A stretch of DNA of 33,916 bases from Campylobacteraceae bacterium. Its GTDB lineage: Bacteria; Campylobacterota; Campylobacteria; Campylobacterales; BB28. Positions within the stretch are counted from its first letter, which is position 1; every line of letters starts with the position of its first letter. Positions 1 to 8,710 of this stretch are shown here, in pieces. The translations under genes were made by a program, and so were the position numbers. The DNA lies in NCBI GenBank assembly GCA_016744535.1, contig JADGEE010000024.1, positions 1 to 33,916 on the forward strand. The letters run 5' to 3'. The notes beneath the pieces were generated by a model. The model worked only from the letters and a program-made list of their open reading frames with translations. It had not been told where the DNA came from and searched no databases.

Positions 1-43
1 AATAATTTTTAAGTTCTTTTTCTAAAGTTATTACATTTTTCAT
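1..43 (-). CDS. 5' end of an unidentified leftward gene (cut by window edge)
   Basis: An ATG at 43-41 opens a reading frame that runs off the left edge and gives only 14 codons, MKNVITLEKELKNY. An in-frame stop (TAA, 49-47) lies just upstream, so this ATG is the only plausible start. There is no clear Shine-Dalgarno sequence. A TATAAT lies at 55-50, only 6 bp from the ATG, so if it is used the message would be nearly leaderless. Too little is visible to name a product. Confidence 0.4.
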   Translation of the reverse strand, partial: MKNVITLEKELKNY

Positions 44-141
44 ATGTTAATTATAGCAATTTTTCACATAAATAAAATTTATAGGCGTGTAGTGAGATCG
101 TTGCTACTACTTCACTTTTTGCAACACACGGTGACAACTTA

Positions 142-1305
142 ATGGGCTTAGGAGCAGTTGCAAGAGCTATGGGTGGAATTGGTATTGGAACTGACGTTGG
201 AGTTGATATAGTTTTTAAAAATCCAGCTTGGCTAACAAAAAATGAAAAATTTAAATCAAGTTTTGGTGGAACTCTATTTATGCCTGATGTTACGGCAAAA
301 TCAACTATGATGATGGATCCAACTAGTGCAATGAGAGCAGATGGCGAAGAGGTAACTTCTAAAGCTGACACATATATTATTCCTGAAATTGCAATCACTG
401 GTAAATCTGATGCTGGTTTTCACTATGGTTTTGGTATGTTTGGGGTTTCTGGAATGGGAGTTGATTATAGAAATGAGCCAATGCAAAGAGGCTTAGGAGA
501 GATGAGTACAAATTTTCAATTTATGAGGTTAATTCCATCTTTTGCTTACAAAATAGATAATTTGTCTATAGGTGCAGGTCTTAGTATCTCTTATGGAGCT
601 TTGGGAATGTCTTCTGTTATGGGCAATCCAACGGCAAATATTGCACCAGAGCAGAGAGGTGGAGGGGTTTCTGATGATATTGGATTAGGTTATCAATTAG
701 GTGTTGGTTACCAAATTACAAAAGAGTTCAGTATTGGAGCATTTTATCAATCAAAAGTTGATATGAATTATGAACATGTATATGATTTTAATATGGATGG
801 AGCTTATCAAAATTTATCTTTGTCTCAAGCAGGTGAGTATGGGATTGGTATAGGATATGAAAAAAATAATATAAAATTTGGTATAGATTATAAAAAAGTT
901 GAATGGACTAGTGTAGATGGTTATAATACATTTGGATGGGATGACCAGAGTCTATATGCAATAGGAGGTTCTTATAAAATGGATAAAACTACTTTTAGAG
1001 CAGGATTTAACTATGGTTCAAGTCCAATTGATAATAGTTTTGAAGATGCTAGTGTTAGTGGAGTACCTTTTAATGCTACACAAATTGCTTATTTTAATTT
1101 AGTAGCCTTTCCAGCACTTACAGAAACTCACTATTCAGCTGGAATTGGATATGAGATAAGTAAAAATGTAGATTTAGATTTAGCTTATGTTTATGCACCA
1201 CAAAAGACAGTAACATATACAGTTCCTGATATGATGGGTGGTGGAATTGTTGAAGCTAGTAATAAACAAGATTCAGTAACTTTTAGTTTAACTTATAGTT
1301 TCTAA
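142..1305 (+). CDS. OmpP1/FadL/TodX-family outer membrane transport protein, 5' end damaged
   Basis: FadL-family proteins are 14-strand outer membrane barrels that pass hydrophobic compounds such as long-chain fatty acids or aromatics into the periplasm. The sequence shows the family's N-terminal block (THGDNLMGLGAVARAMGG), repeated alternating beta strands rich in GYxxG and aromatic residues, and the C-terminal phenylalanine (SLTYSF) that outer membrane barrels use as an assembly signal. The mature N-terminus starts before the ATG at 142: in the same frame, codons 85-141 read on from SEIVATTSLFA, which looks like the end of a signal peptide. That frame meets a TAG at 82-84 with no start codon in between, and there is no ribosome binding site before 142. 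A second frame (68-94) reads INKIYRRVV and would join the first if one base were added near 95-97. The gene may therefore be a decayed copy, or the window may carry a sequence error here. The family call is firm; whether an exported product is made is not. Confidence 0.8.
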   Translation: MGLGAVARAMGGIGIGTDVGVDIVFKNPAWLTKNEKFKSSFGGTLFMPDVTAKSTMMMDPTSAMRADGEEVTSKADTYIIPEIAITGKSDAGFHYGFGMFGVSGMGVDYRNEPMQRGLGEMSTNFQFMRLIPSFAYKIDNLSIGAGLSISYGALGMSSVMGNPTANIAPEQRGGGVSDDIGLGYQLGVGYQITKEFSIGAFYQSKVDMNYEHVYDFNMDGAYQNLSLSQAGEYGIGIGYEKNNIKFGIDYKKVEWTSVDGYNTFGWDDQSLYAIGGSYKMDKTTFRAGFNYGSSPIDNSFEDASVSGVPFNATQIAYFNLVAFPALTETHYSAGIGYEISKNVDLDLAYVYAPQKTVTYTVPDMMGGGIVEASNKQDSVTFSLTYSF

Positions 1306-1313
1306 TTATTTTG

Positions 1314-1348
1314 TGAACTACCCATACTTATAAAAGATGGGGAGTTCA
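1314..1348. terminator. Stem-loop between convergent genes, possible bidirectional terminator
   Basis: TGAACTACCCAT (1314-1325) pairs with ATGGGGAGTTCA (1337-1348) with a single mismatch and an 11-base loop. It sits 9 bp after the fadL-like stop and 13 bp before the stop of the convergent gene. The following T tract is poor on both strands, so terminator function is inferred from position and stem. Confidence 0.5.
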
Positions 1349-1360
1349 TTTAAGGAGAAG

Positions 1361-4015
1361 TTATTTTTTAACCCAAAAACCTTCTCCTTTATTTATAGTA
1401 GTTAAATTATTTTTATTTAACCAACTATTATTTCTAAATATCCATACATAAGTAAAATTAGATAATTCACTAATACTTAAATCTTTTCCTGTTCCAATCA
1501 AATTCCAACTATCACTCACACTTAAATTAGGGCTATACTCTGCACCTGAAAAATTATAACTCATATCTTCATTTAAATTTATCCAAAAACCTTGAGAGTT
1601 TTTAATAGTTGAAGAGTTTTTACTCCAAGTATTATCTTCAAAAGTCCATACTATTTTAGCACTAAAAAAATCTATTGGATTATCTAAATTTTCATTTGTT
1701 GGAAGTGAAACTAGATTCCAGCCACTTATTAAATCTAATGATACACCTTCACTTGCTACTGGAATGTCACTGCTCTCTACAATTTCAACTCCATTAGTTG
1801 AATCTCCAACTTGAATAGTTACACTATCACTTATTACTTTCTCTTTAGCTTCATCTATAACTTCATAAACAGTTTCGTAATAACCTTCTGTTTTTAACTC
1901 ATACTCGCCAGTAAATTCACCTGTTGAAGAGTTGTAAGTTAAAGGAATCTTTTCAGATTGAATCTCAATTACATCTTGACTAGTTGGGCTAATAACAACT
2001 GTTTGCGGTGGTGTTAATGTAACATATGCTTGTGATTTTTCAATACCAATTAAATTATCAGCTTTAAGTGAGAATGTTTGTCTAGTTGATTGAGGTAACT
2101 TTAAAGCACTTTTTCCAGTAAAACTTTTAATAACATCAGCACTTGCGTTAAATAGATAACCAAATGGTTTATTTGCTGTCTCTTCATCTGTAAAATCAGC
2201 TTGTGGATAAGTATTTTTTGCAATTTTTCTATAACTATTATATGCCCCATCAAAGCTATCTTTTATGCTTTTTTTATCTTGAAGATTTTTAATAAAATAA
2301 TTTGTAAAACTGATTCCACTTGTGCTCATAGGAATTGTTTGATCTGCTGTGCCACTACTCATAACAACTCTATTCTCTCCCTTTAAAGCATCTACAAATG
2401 CACCAGAATAGCAAGTATCTATAACTACTATTACTTTTCTTTTTGTAGCTTCTTGAAACTCATCTATAACATTATTAAGTTCATTTGTAGTAATTTTTTC
2501 CTCTGAATCAATTAAGAATGCTCCCTCTTTTAAGCCGTGGTCAATTAAATATATAAGAAGTGGATTATCAGAAACTGGCATTGCTAAAATTGCCTTTTTT
2601 ACATCTTCAAAAGAGTAATTTACACTATCTACTACATTATCTTTATTTCCATCTAAATCACTATCTATTAAGTTCTGCTCTCCAAAAGAGTTAAAGTACG
2701 CAATCTCTTCAAGTGAATAGCCTTGAGATGATAGAAATCTATAAACTTCATTACCAAGATATACAAAAGCATCTTTTAAATTATCGCTTTCACTCCCTTT
2801 TCCAACAACAATTACAGCTGAATTTATAGATTTTTCATAATCCCCTACGAAAAATTGATGAGTTACAACCATATCATAATAGACACAAGTTAGACTAGCT
2901 ACACCGTCATCTCTAAATGTTACTTCAGAAGTCACATTATTAAATAGTGCTACTTCACTATTTTTAATAGCACACTTCTCAAAAGTATCTCCCTCAAACT
3001 CTTTGCCTAAATTATTTTTATAAAAGAATTGAAATTTAACACTCTCTCCAATTTCCCAATTATCTTTAAGTTCACATTTTTCTGAATTTACAATTTTTAG
3101 TGAATTTTTAGAAATTTCACAATCTGTAGTAGCATCACTTGTAGGCTCAGGTGTCGCTGTAACTGTTGGCTCACTTGTTGGAGTTGCAACATCTCCGTGT
3201 TTACGGACACATCTAGTATAGTAACTACTTGTTCTTGCATAACCACTATCAACTCCTTCATTAAAAAACATAGCCCAAACATTTGAGCCATTTGGAATAT
3301 AAGTTGTAGATGAGTAATACTCAATATCACCATCTCCTACATTTTCAAACTTACTACTTATTGCACTTCCAAATCTACTGTAATCTACAATTGTTCTTAA
3401 CTGCTCAATTGTAGGTAATTTCCAATCACTATATCCTGCAAATTCTAAATCATCACAATAATCAACTGCACTTTGCCAATCTTGTTTAGTCTCTGCATTA
3501 AATTGAGTATCTTGCCACATTAAAGCATTAAAACTATCTCCAACAACCTCTAATGTGTCATCTCTTGAAAAACTCTTTTTATCATCAAGATTATCTCCCT
3601 TTACACATCTTACATAATTACCAGTTGATTTTGAGTTTAAATACCCTTTTCCAAAACTAAAAAATATTTGCCAAGCTTTAGAACCACTTGATATATCTAG
3701 GGTAGAACTCCAATATCCCCACTCTCCTACATTTTCAAATGTACTATCTATTGCTGGTTTATATTTAGACATATCTGCAATTGTTAAAAGTTCACTTACA
3801 CTAGGAACTCTCCAATCATCAAATCCAGCTAACTCTAAGTTGCTACAATATTCATTAGAATTATCAAAACTATATTTACTATCAGCTACACCAGCATCAT
3901 CTTGCCAAATTAAGCCTGTTGCAGAATCTGTCACAACTTCATTTGTACCATCTCTACTAAAATCTGCTTGAAGCAAACTAATTGCTAAAAACAAAAATAT
4001 AAAAACTCTTTTCAT
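1361..4015 (-). CDS. Secreted DUF1566 x2 / caspase-like (C13/C14-type) protease / GWNL-repeat protein
   Basis: This 884-residue protein begins with a signal peptide (MKRVFIFLFLAISLLQA). Two DUF1566 (Lcl-type) domains follow at about 20-140 and 145-272, each with the pattern T/FNA-LxWQD...YC..LE.AG..DW+.P...L...D and a closing RCV. A Thr/Pro/Glu-rich linker spans about 275-298. Residues about 395-610 resemble caspase-fold peptidases of families C13/C14: a hydrophobic strand then IDHG (His493), followed by VVIDTCYSG (Cys535), the expected His/Cys dyad. Beta-rich sequence then leads to two C-terminal repeats, SGWNLVSLP...GFWINL (about 764-813) and DSWNLIGTG...GFWVKK (about 836-884). It starts 2 bp after the lipoprotein gene and ends the pilin cluster, so it may be a substrate or tip protein of that apparatus. 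Whether it cleaves itself or other proteins is unknown. Domain calls are by eye. Confidence 0.75.
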   Translation of the reverse strand: MKRVFIFLFLAISLLQADFSRDGTNEVVTDSATGLIWQDDAGVADSKYSFDNSNEYCSNLELAGFDDWRVPSVSELLTIADMSKYKPAIDSTFENVGEWGYWSSTLDISSGSKAWQIFFSFGKGYLNSKSTGNYVRCVKGDNLDDKKSFSRDDTLEVVGDSFNALMWQDTQFNAETKQDWQSAVDYCDDLEFAGYSDWKLPTIEQLRTIVDYSRFGSAISSKFENVGDGDIEYYSSTTYIPNGSNVWAMFFNEGVDSGYARTSSYYTRCVRKHGDVATPTSEPTVTATPEPTSDATTDCEISKNSLKIVNSEKCELKDNWEIGESVKFQFFYKNNLGKEFEGDTFEKCAIKNSEVALFNNVTSEVTFRDDGVASLTCVYYDMVVTHQFFVGDYEKSINSAVIVVGKGSESDNLKDAFVYLGNEVYRFLSSQGYSLEEIAYFNSFGEQNLIDSDLDGNKDNVVDSVNYSFEDVKKAILAMPVSDNPLLIYLIDHGLKEGAFLIDSEEKITTNELNNVIDEFQEATKRKVIVVIDTCYSGAFVDALKGENRVVMSSGTADQTIPMSTSGISFTNYFIKNLQDKKSIKDSFDGAYNSYRKIAKNTYPQADFTDEETANKPFGYLFNASADVIKSFTGKSALKLPQSTRQTFSLKADNLIGIEKSQAYVTLTPPQTVVISPTSQDVIEIQSEKIPLTYNSSTGEFTGEYELKTEGYYETVYEVIDEAKEKVISDSVTIQVGDSTNGVEIVESSDIPVASEGVSLDLISGWNLVSLPTNENLDNPIDFFSAKIVWTFEDNTWSKNSSTIKNSQGFWINLNEDMSYNFSGAEYSPNLSVSDSWNLIGTGKDLSISELSNFTYVWIFRNNSWLNKNNLTTINKGEGFWVKK

Positions 4016-4017
4016 TT

Positions 4018-5385
4018 TTACTCCTCCTCTTCTTTTTCTTTAATTAAACTATTTTCACCTAAAACTTCTATCATAGTGACTATGCTACTATCACCTTCAC
4101 CTATCCTCATATTAATATTAACTAAACCGTCACAACCAATATCACTTATATCCATATAGTCATAACTACACCCCTCTTCTCTTACACAACTAACATTAGC
4201 TTTTATATCTTGTGCTAAAACATTGGCTTCTTTTAAATAGACATAGTTATCATTAAAATAACAAAATTCAGGTTCAGTTTTATTGTCTTCCTCGTTAGCC
4301 TCACTATTATCACAAGTAAAATTAACTGATTCTAAACCCATTCCTTTTAAATTTTCTTTTAGTGAAATTCCTTTTATCTCTCCATTTATCTCTAAATTTA
4401 AATACATAACAACATCTTTTCCTACTAAATAAGGCTCATATATTAACTCTAACTCTATTTGTGAGCGAACATTAAAATCGCTATCTTTAGGTTTAAAATT
4501 TGCTGTGCTTGGAGTAGCATTACATCTATTAATTCTACTCTCATCGCCTATAATAAGAGATAAATTTGTATACTCTTTTATAGAGACTCTCTTTACAGAA
4601 ATATTTTTATCTCCAATTGAATCTATCTCATAGCTACCTAAATACTCAAAATCATTATTGATACTATTTGGAATTACAACTACTTTATCACCTCTATTTA
4701 TATTTTGCATAATATTATCTACTTTAAACTCATTTTGATTTAAAGAGGCATTATCAGAGATAAATTTTACATCTGTAATAACTCCTATATCTTTAATTTC
4801 ACCAATTAATGGAGTATTCTCATTTGTGAAAATAGTTAAAATATAACTATTAACAAAAAATGGAGCTTTATATTTAGTCTCTTTATATACTAATGCTAAA
4901 GATTCAAATGAAGATTTATTTAAAGCTTCAATTTCAGACTTTAACTCATATTTTTGATAAACTTCACTGTTTTTACTCTCTTTAATAATATCACCATCTA
5001 TTCCTATATAAGTATAAGTTTTATCTGCAATAAAAATAATCTCCTCACTAAAACAAGGTTTTTCAAACTTTATATTTAAATTAATTACACTCTCATTATT
5101 ATCCCCATTTAGTGATAATTTATTGAAAGAAAACTCTTGAGATAAAATTTCACACTTAGGTACTTGCACTCTGAAGTTATTAATATATACATCTTGTGTT
5201 TTTATATCATCTGCTTTAAAATTTAAATCAATTGCAATATTTCCACTAATTTCTCTTAAATCATTTGAGTAATTAAGTGAATAGTTATCTTTTGTAATTG
5301 ATATATCGCTTCCACCGCCACCCCCACTACATCCAAAATATACAAAAAGTAGTAAAAGTAGTAAAAATTTATTTATATATTTCAT
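4018..5385 (-). CDS. Lipoprotein of unknown function in pilin cluster
   Basis: A 455-residue protein with a lipoprotein signal: hydrophobic LLLLLLFVYFG followed by Cys19 and a five-glycine stretch (CSGGGGG), so it should be lipid-anchored after cleavage by signal peptidase II. The rest is rich in Asn, Ile, Lys and Ser and looks like beta-sandwich sequence, with several cysteines in the C-terminal third. No family was recognised. The ATG at 5385 is preferred because GGAAG (5397-5393) lies 7 bp upstream. A TTG two codons earlier (5391) overlaps the stop of the preceding pilin gene and is too close to that site. Its position between pilins and the secreted protease suggests a role in the same surface structure, which is inference. 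Confidence 0.75.
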   Translation of the reverse strand: MKYINKFLLLLLLFVYFGCSGGGGGSDISITKDNYSLNYSNDLREISGNIAIDLNFKADDIKTQDVYINNFRVQVPKCEILSQEFSFNKLSLNGDNNESVINLNIKFEKPCFSEEIIFIADKTYTYIGIDGDIIKESKNSEVYQKYELKSEIEALNKSSFESLALVYKETKYKAPFFVNSYILTIFTNENTPLIGEIKDIGVITDVKFISDNASLNQNEFKVDNIMQNINRGDKVVVIPNSINNDFEYLGSYEIDSIGDKNISVKRVSIKEYTNLSLIIGDESRINRCNATPSTANFKPKDSDFNVRSQIELELIYEPYLVGKDVVMYLNLEINGEIKGISLKENLKGMGLESVNFTCDNSEANEEDNKTEPEFCYFNDNYVYLKEANVLAQDIKANVSCVREEGCSYDYMDISDIGCDGLVNINMRIGEGDSSIVTMIEVLGENSLIKEKEEEE

Positions 5386-5387
5386 AA

Positions 5388-6143
5388 TCAATCTTCCATA
5401 ATATAAGCTAAAGTGTAGTAGTAATATGTCTTAACTCCACTTCCATCAATTGATAATGCTCTCCAATCAACTGTGGTAGTTGGTGCTGTTATAGTTGAAT
5501 CATCTGGATATGTTCCTGCAAAAGTTGAACTAAAATCTACTTCACTAATTCCAACAATTGAGCCACTTTGTCCATTAGGAACACCATCAATTATAGTATC
5601 AATTGCTTTTGCTAAATCACCTGATATATTTGTAAATAAAATTACATTTTGAGATTTAGAATCTAAAGTCATATTAAAAAAATGTACATTTGAAGTTTTT
5701 TTTCCTACAAATTCACCCTTAAAATTTCTTTTAAGTGGATTATAATTTGATTGACATATAGAAACTGCGTCGGTCTCTTTAATATCAGTTTTAACAAGTT
5801 CACAAGGGTCAATTCCTGCATTTTGTAACATTAATATTAAATTTTCAGCTGAAGTTATAGCAGAAGAATCATAACTTATATCATCAAAATATCCATTAGG
5901 TTCAGTTCCAGTTGTCCCACCATTCTCCTCTCCATCAGCCATAACTTGATTTACTTTACTAAAATATGTATTTGCAATAGTTGCCCATTTTTGAATAAAT
6001 GTCTGTGTTACCTCTTTTGATTGAGCACTTCCTATTAAATCTCTTCCTTTCATAACTGAAGCTAAAATAATACCTATTATTATAAGTACAATAGATAATT
6101 CAATTAGTGTAAAGGCTCTTTTTTTTAAAATTTTCAATTTCAT
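5388..6143 (-). CDS. Type IV pilin-like protein (paralogue 3)
   Basis: A 251-residue prepilin. The leader KKRA is followed by FTLIELSIVLIIIG, the class III signal cleaved before Phe by a PilD-type peptidase, with Glu at mature position 5. The residue before the cut is Ala rather than the usual Gly. It shares a core with the next two upstream genes: FIQKWATIANTYF, an NGGT..x.GYFD segment, AGI.PCEL, NYNPLK...GEF, and VILFTNISGD...IIDGVPNGQSG. The last segment resembles acidic loops that bind calcium in some pseudopilins. AAGGA lies 5 bp before the ATG. Only 8 bp separate it from the pilin gene upstream, consistent with one transcript. Confidence 0.8.
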   Translation of the reverse strand: MKLKILKKRAFTLIELSIVLIIIGIILASVMKGRDLIGSAQSKEVTQTFIQKWATIANTYFSKVNQVMADGEENGGTTGTEPNGYFDDISYDSSAITSAENLILMLQNAGIDPCELVKTDIKETDAVSICQSNYNPLKRNFKGEFVGKKTSNVHFFNMTLDSKSQNVILFTNISGDLAKAIDTIIDGVPNGQSGSIVGISEVDFSSTFAGTYPDDSTITAPTTTVDWRALSIDGSGVKTYYYYTLAYIMED

Positions 6144-6151
6144 CTTTTTCC

Positions 6152-6841
6152 TTAGTAATCAACTTTTATTGCAATAATAAATAGATTTCCATTTTCTATA
6201 TCTAAATAATCTATGGGTGTTATTTCTTCATTAGTTGCTAAAATCGTATCATTTGTAAACTCATTTGTATCTTTAGCTATTGCCAAACATTTACCAATTT
6301 TCCCATTACTCTCACCATCAATAATTCTATCTATATTTGAAGCAACATCACCTGCAATATTGATAAATAGAATAAAATTTTTTGGTGTTTGATTTAAAAT
6401 ATACTTTCTAAAACTTACTACTACATCTTTTATATCACTAAACTCTCCACCTAACTTATGTTTAAATGGATTTACATTTTCAATACAAGAATTACTTAAA
6501 TCGTGTATATTTGAATCTATACTCTCACATAAATTTATTCCACTTTGCATTAAAATCTCTATTAATTCACTCTCTTTTGTAGAATCAAAACTATCTATTC
6601 CATCGAAATAACCATCTAAAGTATTTTCAGTTCCACCATTTTTAATACTATCGGTTAAGTTCGAACCACTCTTATCATAATAAGTATTTACAACACTTAT
6701 CCATTTACCTACAAATGATTGATAAAATTCTTTTGTTTGAGCCGAGTTTATAAGGTCTTTTGTACTCATAACAGCACCCATAATAATCCCAATGATAAGT
6801 AAAGAGATAGATAGTTCCATAAGAGTAAATGCTTTTTTCAT
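6152..6841 (-). CDS. Type IV pilin-like protein (paralogue 2)
   Basis: A 229-residue prepilin with leader MKKA and FTLMELSISLLIIG, then the same core as its neighbours: FVGKWISVVNTYYDKSG, KNGGT...DGYFD, SGINLCES, NVNPFK...GEF, FILFINIAGD and IIDGESNGKIG. Its C-terminal part is shorter and more diverged than in the other two. The frame is open to a TTG at 6859, but the ATG at 6841 gives the short leader typical of the family and is preferred, although its ribosome binding site is weak. Gaps to its neighbours are small (8 bp downstream, under 40 bp upstream). Confidence 0.78.
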   Translation of the reverse strand: MKKAFTLMELSISLLIIGIIMGAVMSTKDLINSAQTKEFYQSFVGKWISVVNTYYDKSGSNLTDSIKNGGTENTLDGYFDGIDSFDSTKESELIEILMQSGINLCESIDSNIHDLSNSCIENVNPFKHKLGGEFSDIKDVVVSFRKYILNQTPKNFILFINIAGDVASNIDRIIDGESNGKIGKCLAIAKDTNEFTNDTILATNEEITPIDYLDIENGNLFIIAIKVDY

Positions 6842-6878
6842 CTTTTCATTCTTTTTCAATCAGCAAAAGAGTTGCTAA

Positions 6879-7670
6879 TTAATGGTCTAATACAACCCCT
6901 ATTGTAAACAATGCTCCCCCCTCAATATCTGTATAAGCTATGGTAGCACCTTCTACTGGTTCAGTTATACCGTCATCTTGTGTTTCATTAGTAGGAATAC
7001 TTGTATCAGTTGGAGCAGTTTCTGTATTAAATGCTAAGACTTTTCCTCTCTGTCCATCTGCTGTTCCATCAACTAGCTTATCAAAGGCTTGAGCCATATC
7101 CCCAGGGACATTTCTAAATAAGATTAAGTTCCTAAGCATTGAATTACCAGCAGTCGTATCAGCAGCTATATAAAAACTAGCTAGAGCAACTCCTACATTT
7201 ATTTTATCTGTAAATTCACCTGCAACTGAAATTTCAAAAGGATTATAATTATCTGCATATATAGTTCCAGCACCTGTATAGACATTTGATTTAATAAGTG
7301 ATGCTACATTAATACCAGCATTTGAGAAGGCATCTGCTATATTTACTTGATTAGTAGAATTTGTAGTATCATCAAATAGAGGTAAATTAGCCACATAACC
7401 ATCTGCATAAACATAATTAGTATCTGTTTTAGCTAAATCAACTGCCGTCTCCCCATTTTTAGAGCCATCAGCTAAATCTTGTCCTATCTTATCATAATAA
7501 CTATCTGCTATCATCACCCACTTATTTGCAAATGTTTGTGCAAAATCTTTTGATTGGGCAGATTTAATAATATCTTTACCCTTCATAATAGCAGCTATAA
7601 TAATACCTATAACCATTAAAACTATACCTATTTCTATTAAAGTAAAACCTCTTCTATTTTTTATTTTCAT
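6879..7670 (-). CDS. Type IV pilin-like protein (paralogue 1)
   Basis: A 263-residue prepilin with the canonical leader KNRRG before FTLIEIGIVLMVIG; this is the only one of the four pilins with Gly at the cleavage site. The core contains FANKWVMIADSYYDKIG, SKNGET, DGYVANLPLFDD, AGINVASL, NYNPFE...GEF, NLILFRNVPGDMAQAFD and LVDGTADGQRG. The ATG at 7670 has AGGAG at the ideal 7 bp; a TTG at 7676 sits only 2 bp from that site and is rejected. A 100-bp AT-rich gap lies upstream, with TATAAA and TATAAT matches on this strand, so the three paralogues and the two genes after them may have a promoter of their own. Role in a pilus or pseudopilus is inferred from family and context. Confidence 0.8.
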   Translation of the reverse strand: MKIKNRRGFTLIEIGIVLMVIGIIIAAIMKGKDIIKSAQSKDFAQTFANKWVMIADSYYDKIGQDLADGSKNGETAVDLAKTDTNYVYADGYVANLPLFDDTTNSTNQVNIADAFSNAGINVASLIKSNVYTGAGTIYADNYNPFEISVAGEFTDKINVGVALASFYIAADTTAGNSMLRNLILFRNVPGDMAQAFDKLVDGTADGQRGKVLAFNTETAPTDTSIPTNETQDDGITEPVEGATIAYTDIEGGALFTIGVVLDH

Positions 7671-7772
7671 CTCCAAACTCCTATTTCAACTTTTTTTGAT
7701 AGCTTAATGTTTTAATCTTTATAACCTATTTAAATTTCAAGTTAAATATATTTTTTAATCACTTTATTATAT

Positions 7773-8699
7773 CTAATAATCATTTATTGTTGGAATTTGA
7801 TTATTTAAATTTCCATTTACAATAACTTGACTATTATTACTATCTTCATCAATTTCTCTTAACTCATTATAAGTTAATTCTAAATAATCTATATTTGAGC
7901 AATTTTCATCATTATCAGGATAGAATAAAACTGTATCAGTTGGATTAATTAATGTGAAATCATCTTCACTTAAACTAACACAACCATTTTTAATTGAAGA
8001 TTTATAATAAAACGATATATTAGCAGAACCATCATTAGCACTTTCACCATAAACTTTAATTGCTTCAATTCCACGCAATCCCTCAACTGACTTTGTCATA
8101 TCACAAATTTCACTTATAAGCTCAAATACAGTAAGTTCTTCTACAATATCATCTCTACTAGTTGAGTTATATTTGTTAATATTCATCTCATAAGTTCTAT
8201 CATTTACAGCATTATTTCCTGTTAATTCTTTATTAATTCCAGTTGAAATAATAACAGCAGCAACAGAGTAACCACTTAAATTGTTTTCATCAATTACAAA
8301 AGGTAATTCTGTATTATTTGTAGTTATATCATATAGGGTTGAACAAATATTAGCATTGCTTGAAGTAGTTAAAGAATCAACAACATCATATCTAAAAGAC
8401 TTAGAATAAGAATCACTTTTTTTACTATTTATATCAATATAGGGTAAATAGTATGGCTTATTTACTGAATTGATACTATCTGCTACTCCATCTAAATTAG
8501 TGTCAGATTTTGGAAGATAACCTCTTGTAGCACTATAAGCAATAAGACTATTTTTAATTGTTTTTAAATCTGTTTTAGTTGCTGTTATCTTATTTATTTT
8601 ATAGATTGAACGAACAAAAGGGATAAATGCACCAAGCACAATGCCAATAATAGTTAAAACTATTGCTATCTCTATTAGTGTAAAAGCTTTTCTATTCAT
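7773..8699 (-). CDS. Type II secretion/type IV pilus-type prepilin
   Basis: A 308-residue protein with leader MNRKA and FTLIEIAIVLTIIGIVLG, including Glu5 of the mature form. After the hydrophobic helix it has LKTIKNSLIAYSATRGYLPKSD and then TNLDGVADS, an acidic DxDG-type loop often seen in pseudopilins of this layout. It lacks the shared core of the three pilins downstream and is the more distant member. AGGAG lies 5 bp before the ATG. It follows the PilC/GspF gene by 11 bp. It could be a major pseudopilin or a minor tip subunit; sequence alone does not decide. Confidence 0.8.
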   Translation of the reverse strand: MNRKAFTLIEIAIVLTIIGIVLGAFIPFVRSIYKINKITATKTDLKTIKNSLIAYSATRGYLPKSDTNLDGVADSINSVNKPYYLPYIDINSKKSDSYSKSFRYDVVDSLTTSSNANICSTLYDITTNNTELPFVIDENNLSGYSVAAVIISTGINKELTGNNAVNDRTYEMNINKYNSTSRDDIVEELTVFELISEICDMTKSVEGLRGIEAIKVYGESANDGSANISFYYKSSIKNGCVSLSEDDFTLINPTDTVLFYPDNDENCSNIDYLELTYNELREIDEDSNNSQVIVNGNLNNQIPTINDY

Positions 8700-8710
8700 A
8701 GATACTCCTT

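Noticed and set aside
51-486. Leftward open frames opposite the FadL-like gene
   Set aside because: They lie in the shadow of a clear coding frame and lack family features.
1352-1390. AAGGAGAAG/CTTCTCCTT inverted repeat as a terminator
   Set aside because: One arm lies inside the protease-protein coding region and no T tract follows; the stem-loop at 1314-1348 is a better candidate.
7671-7676. TTG start of pilin paralogue 1 at 7676
   Set aside because: It is only 2 bp from AGGAG; the ATG at 7670 has the ideal spacing.
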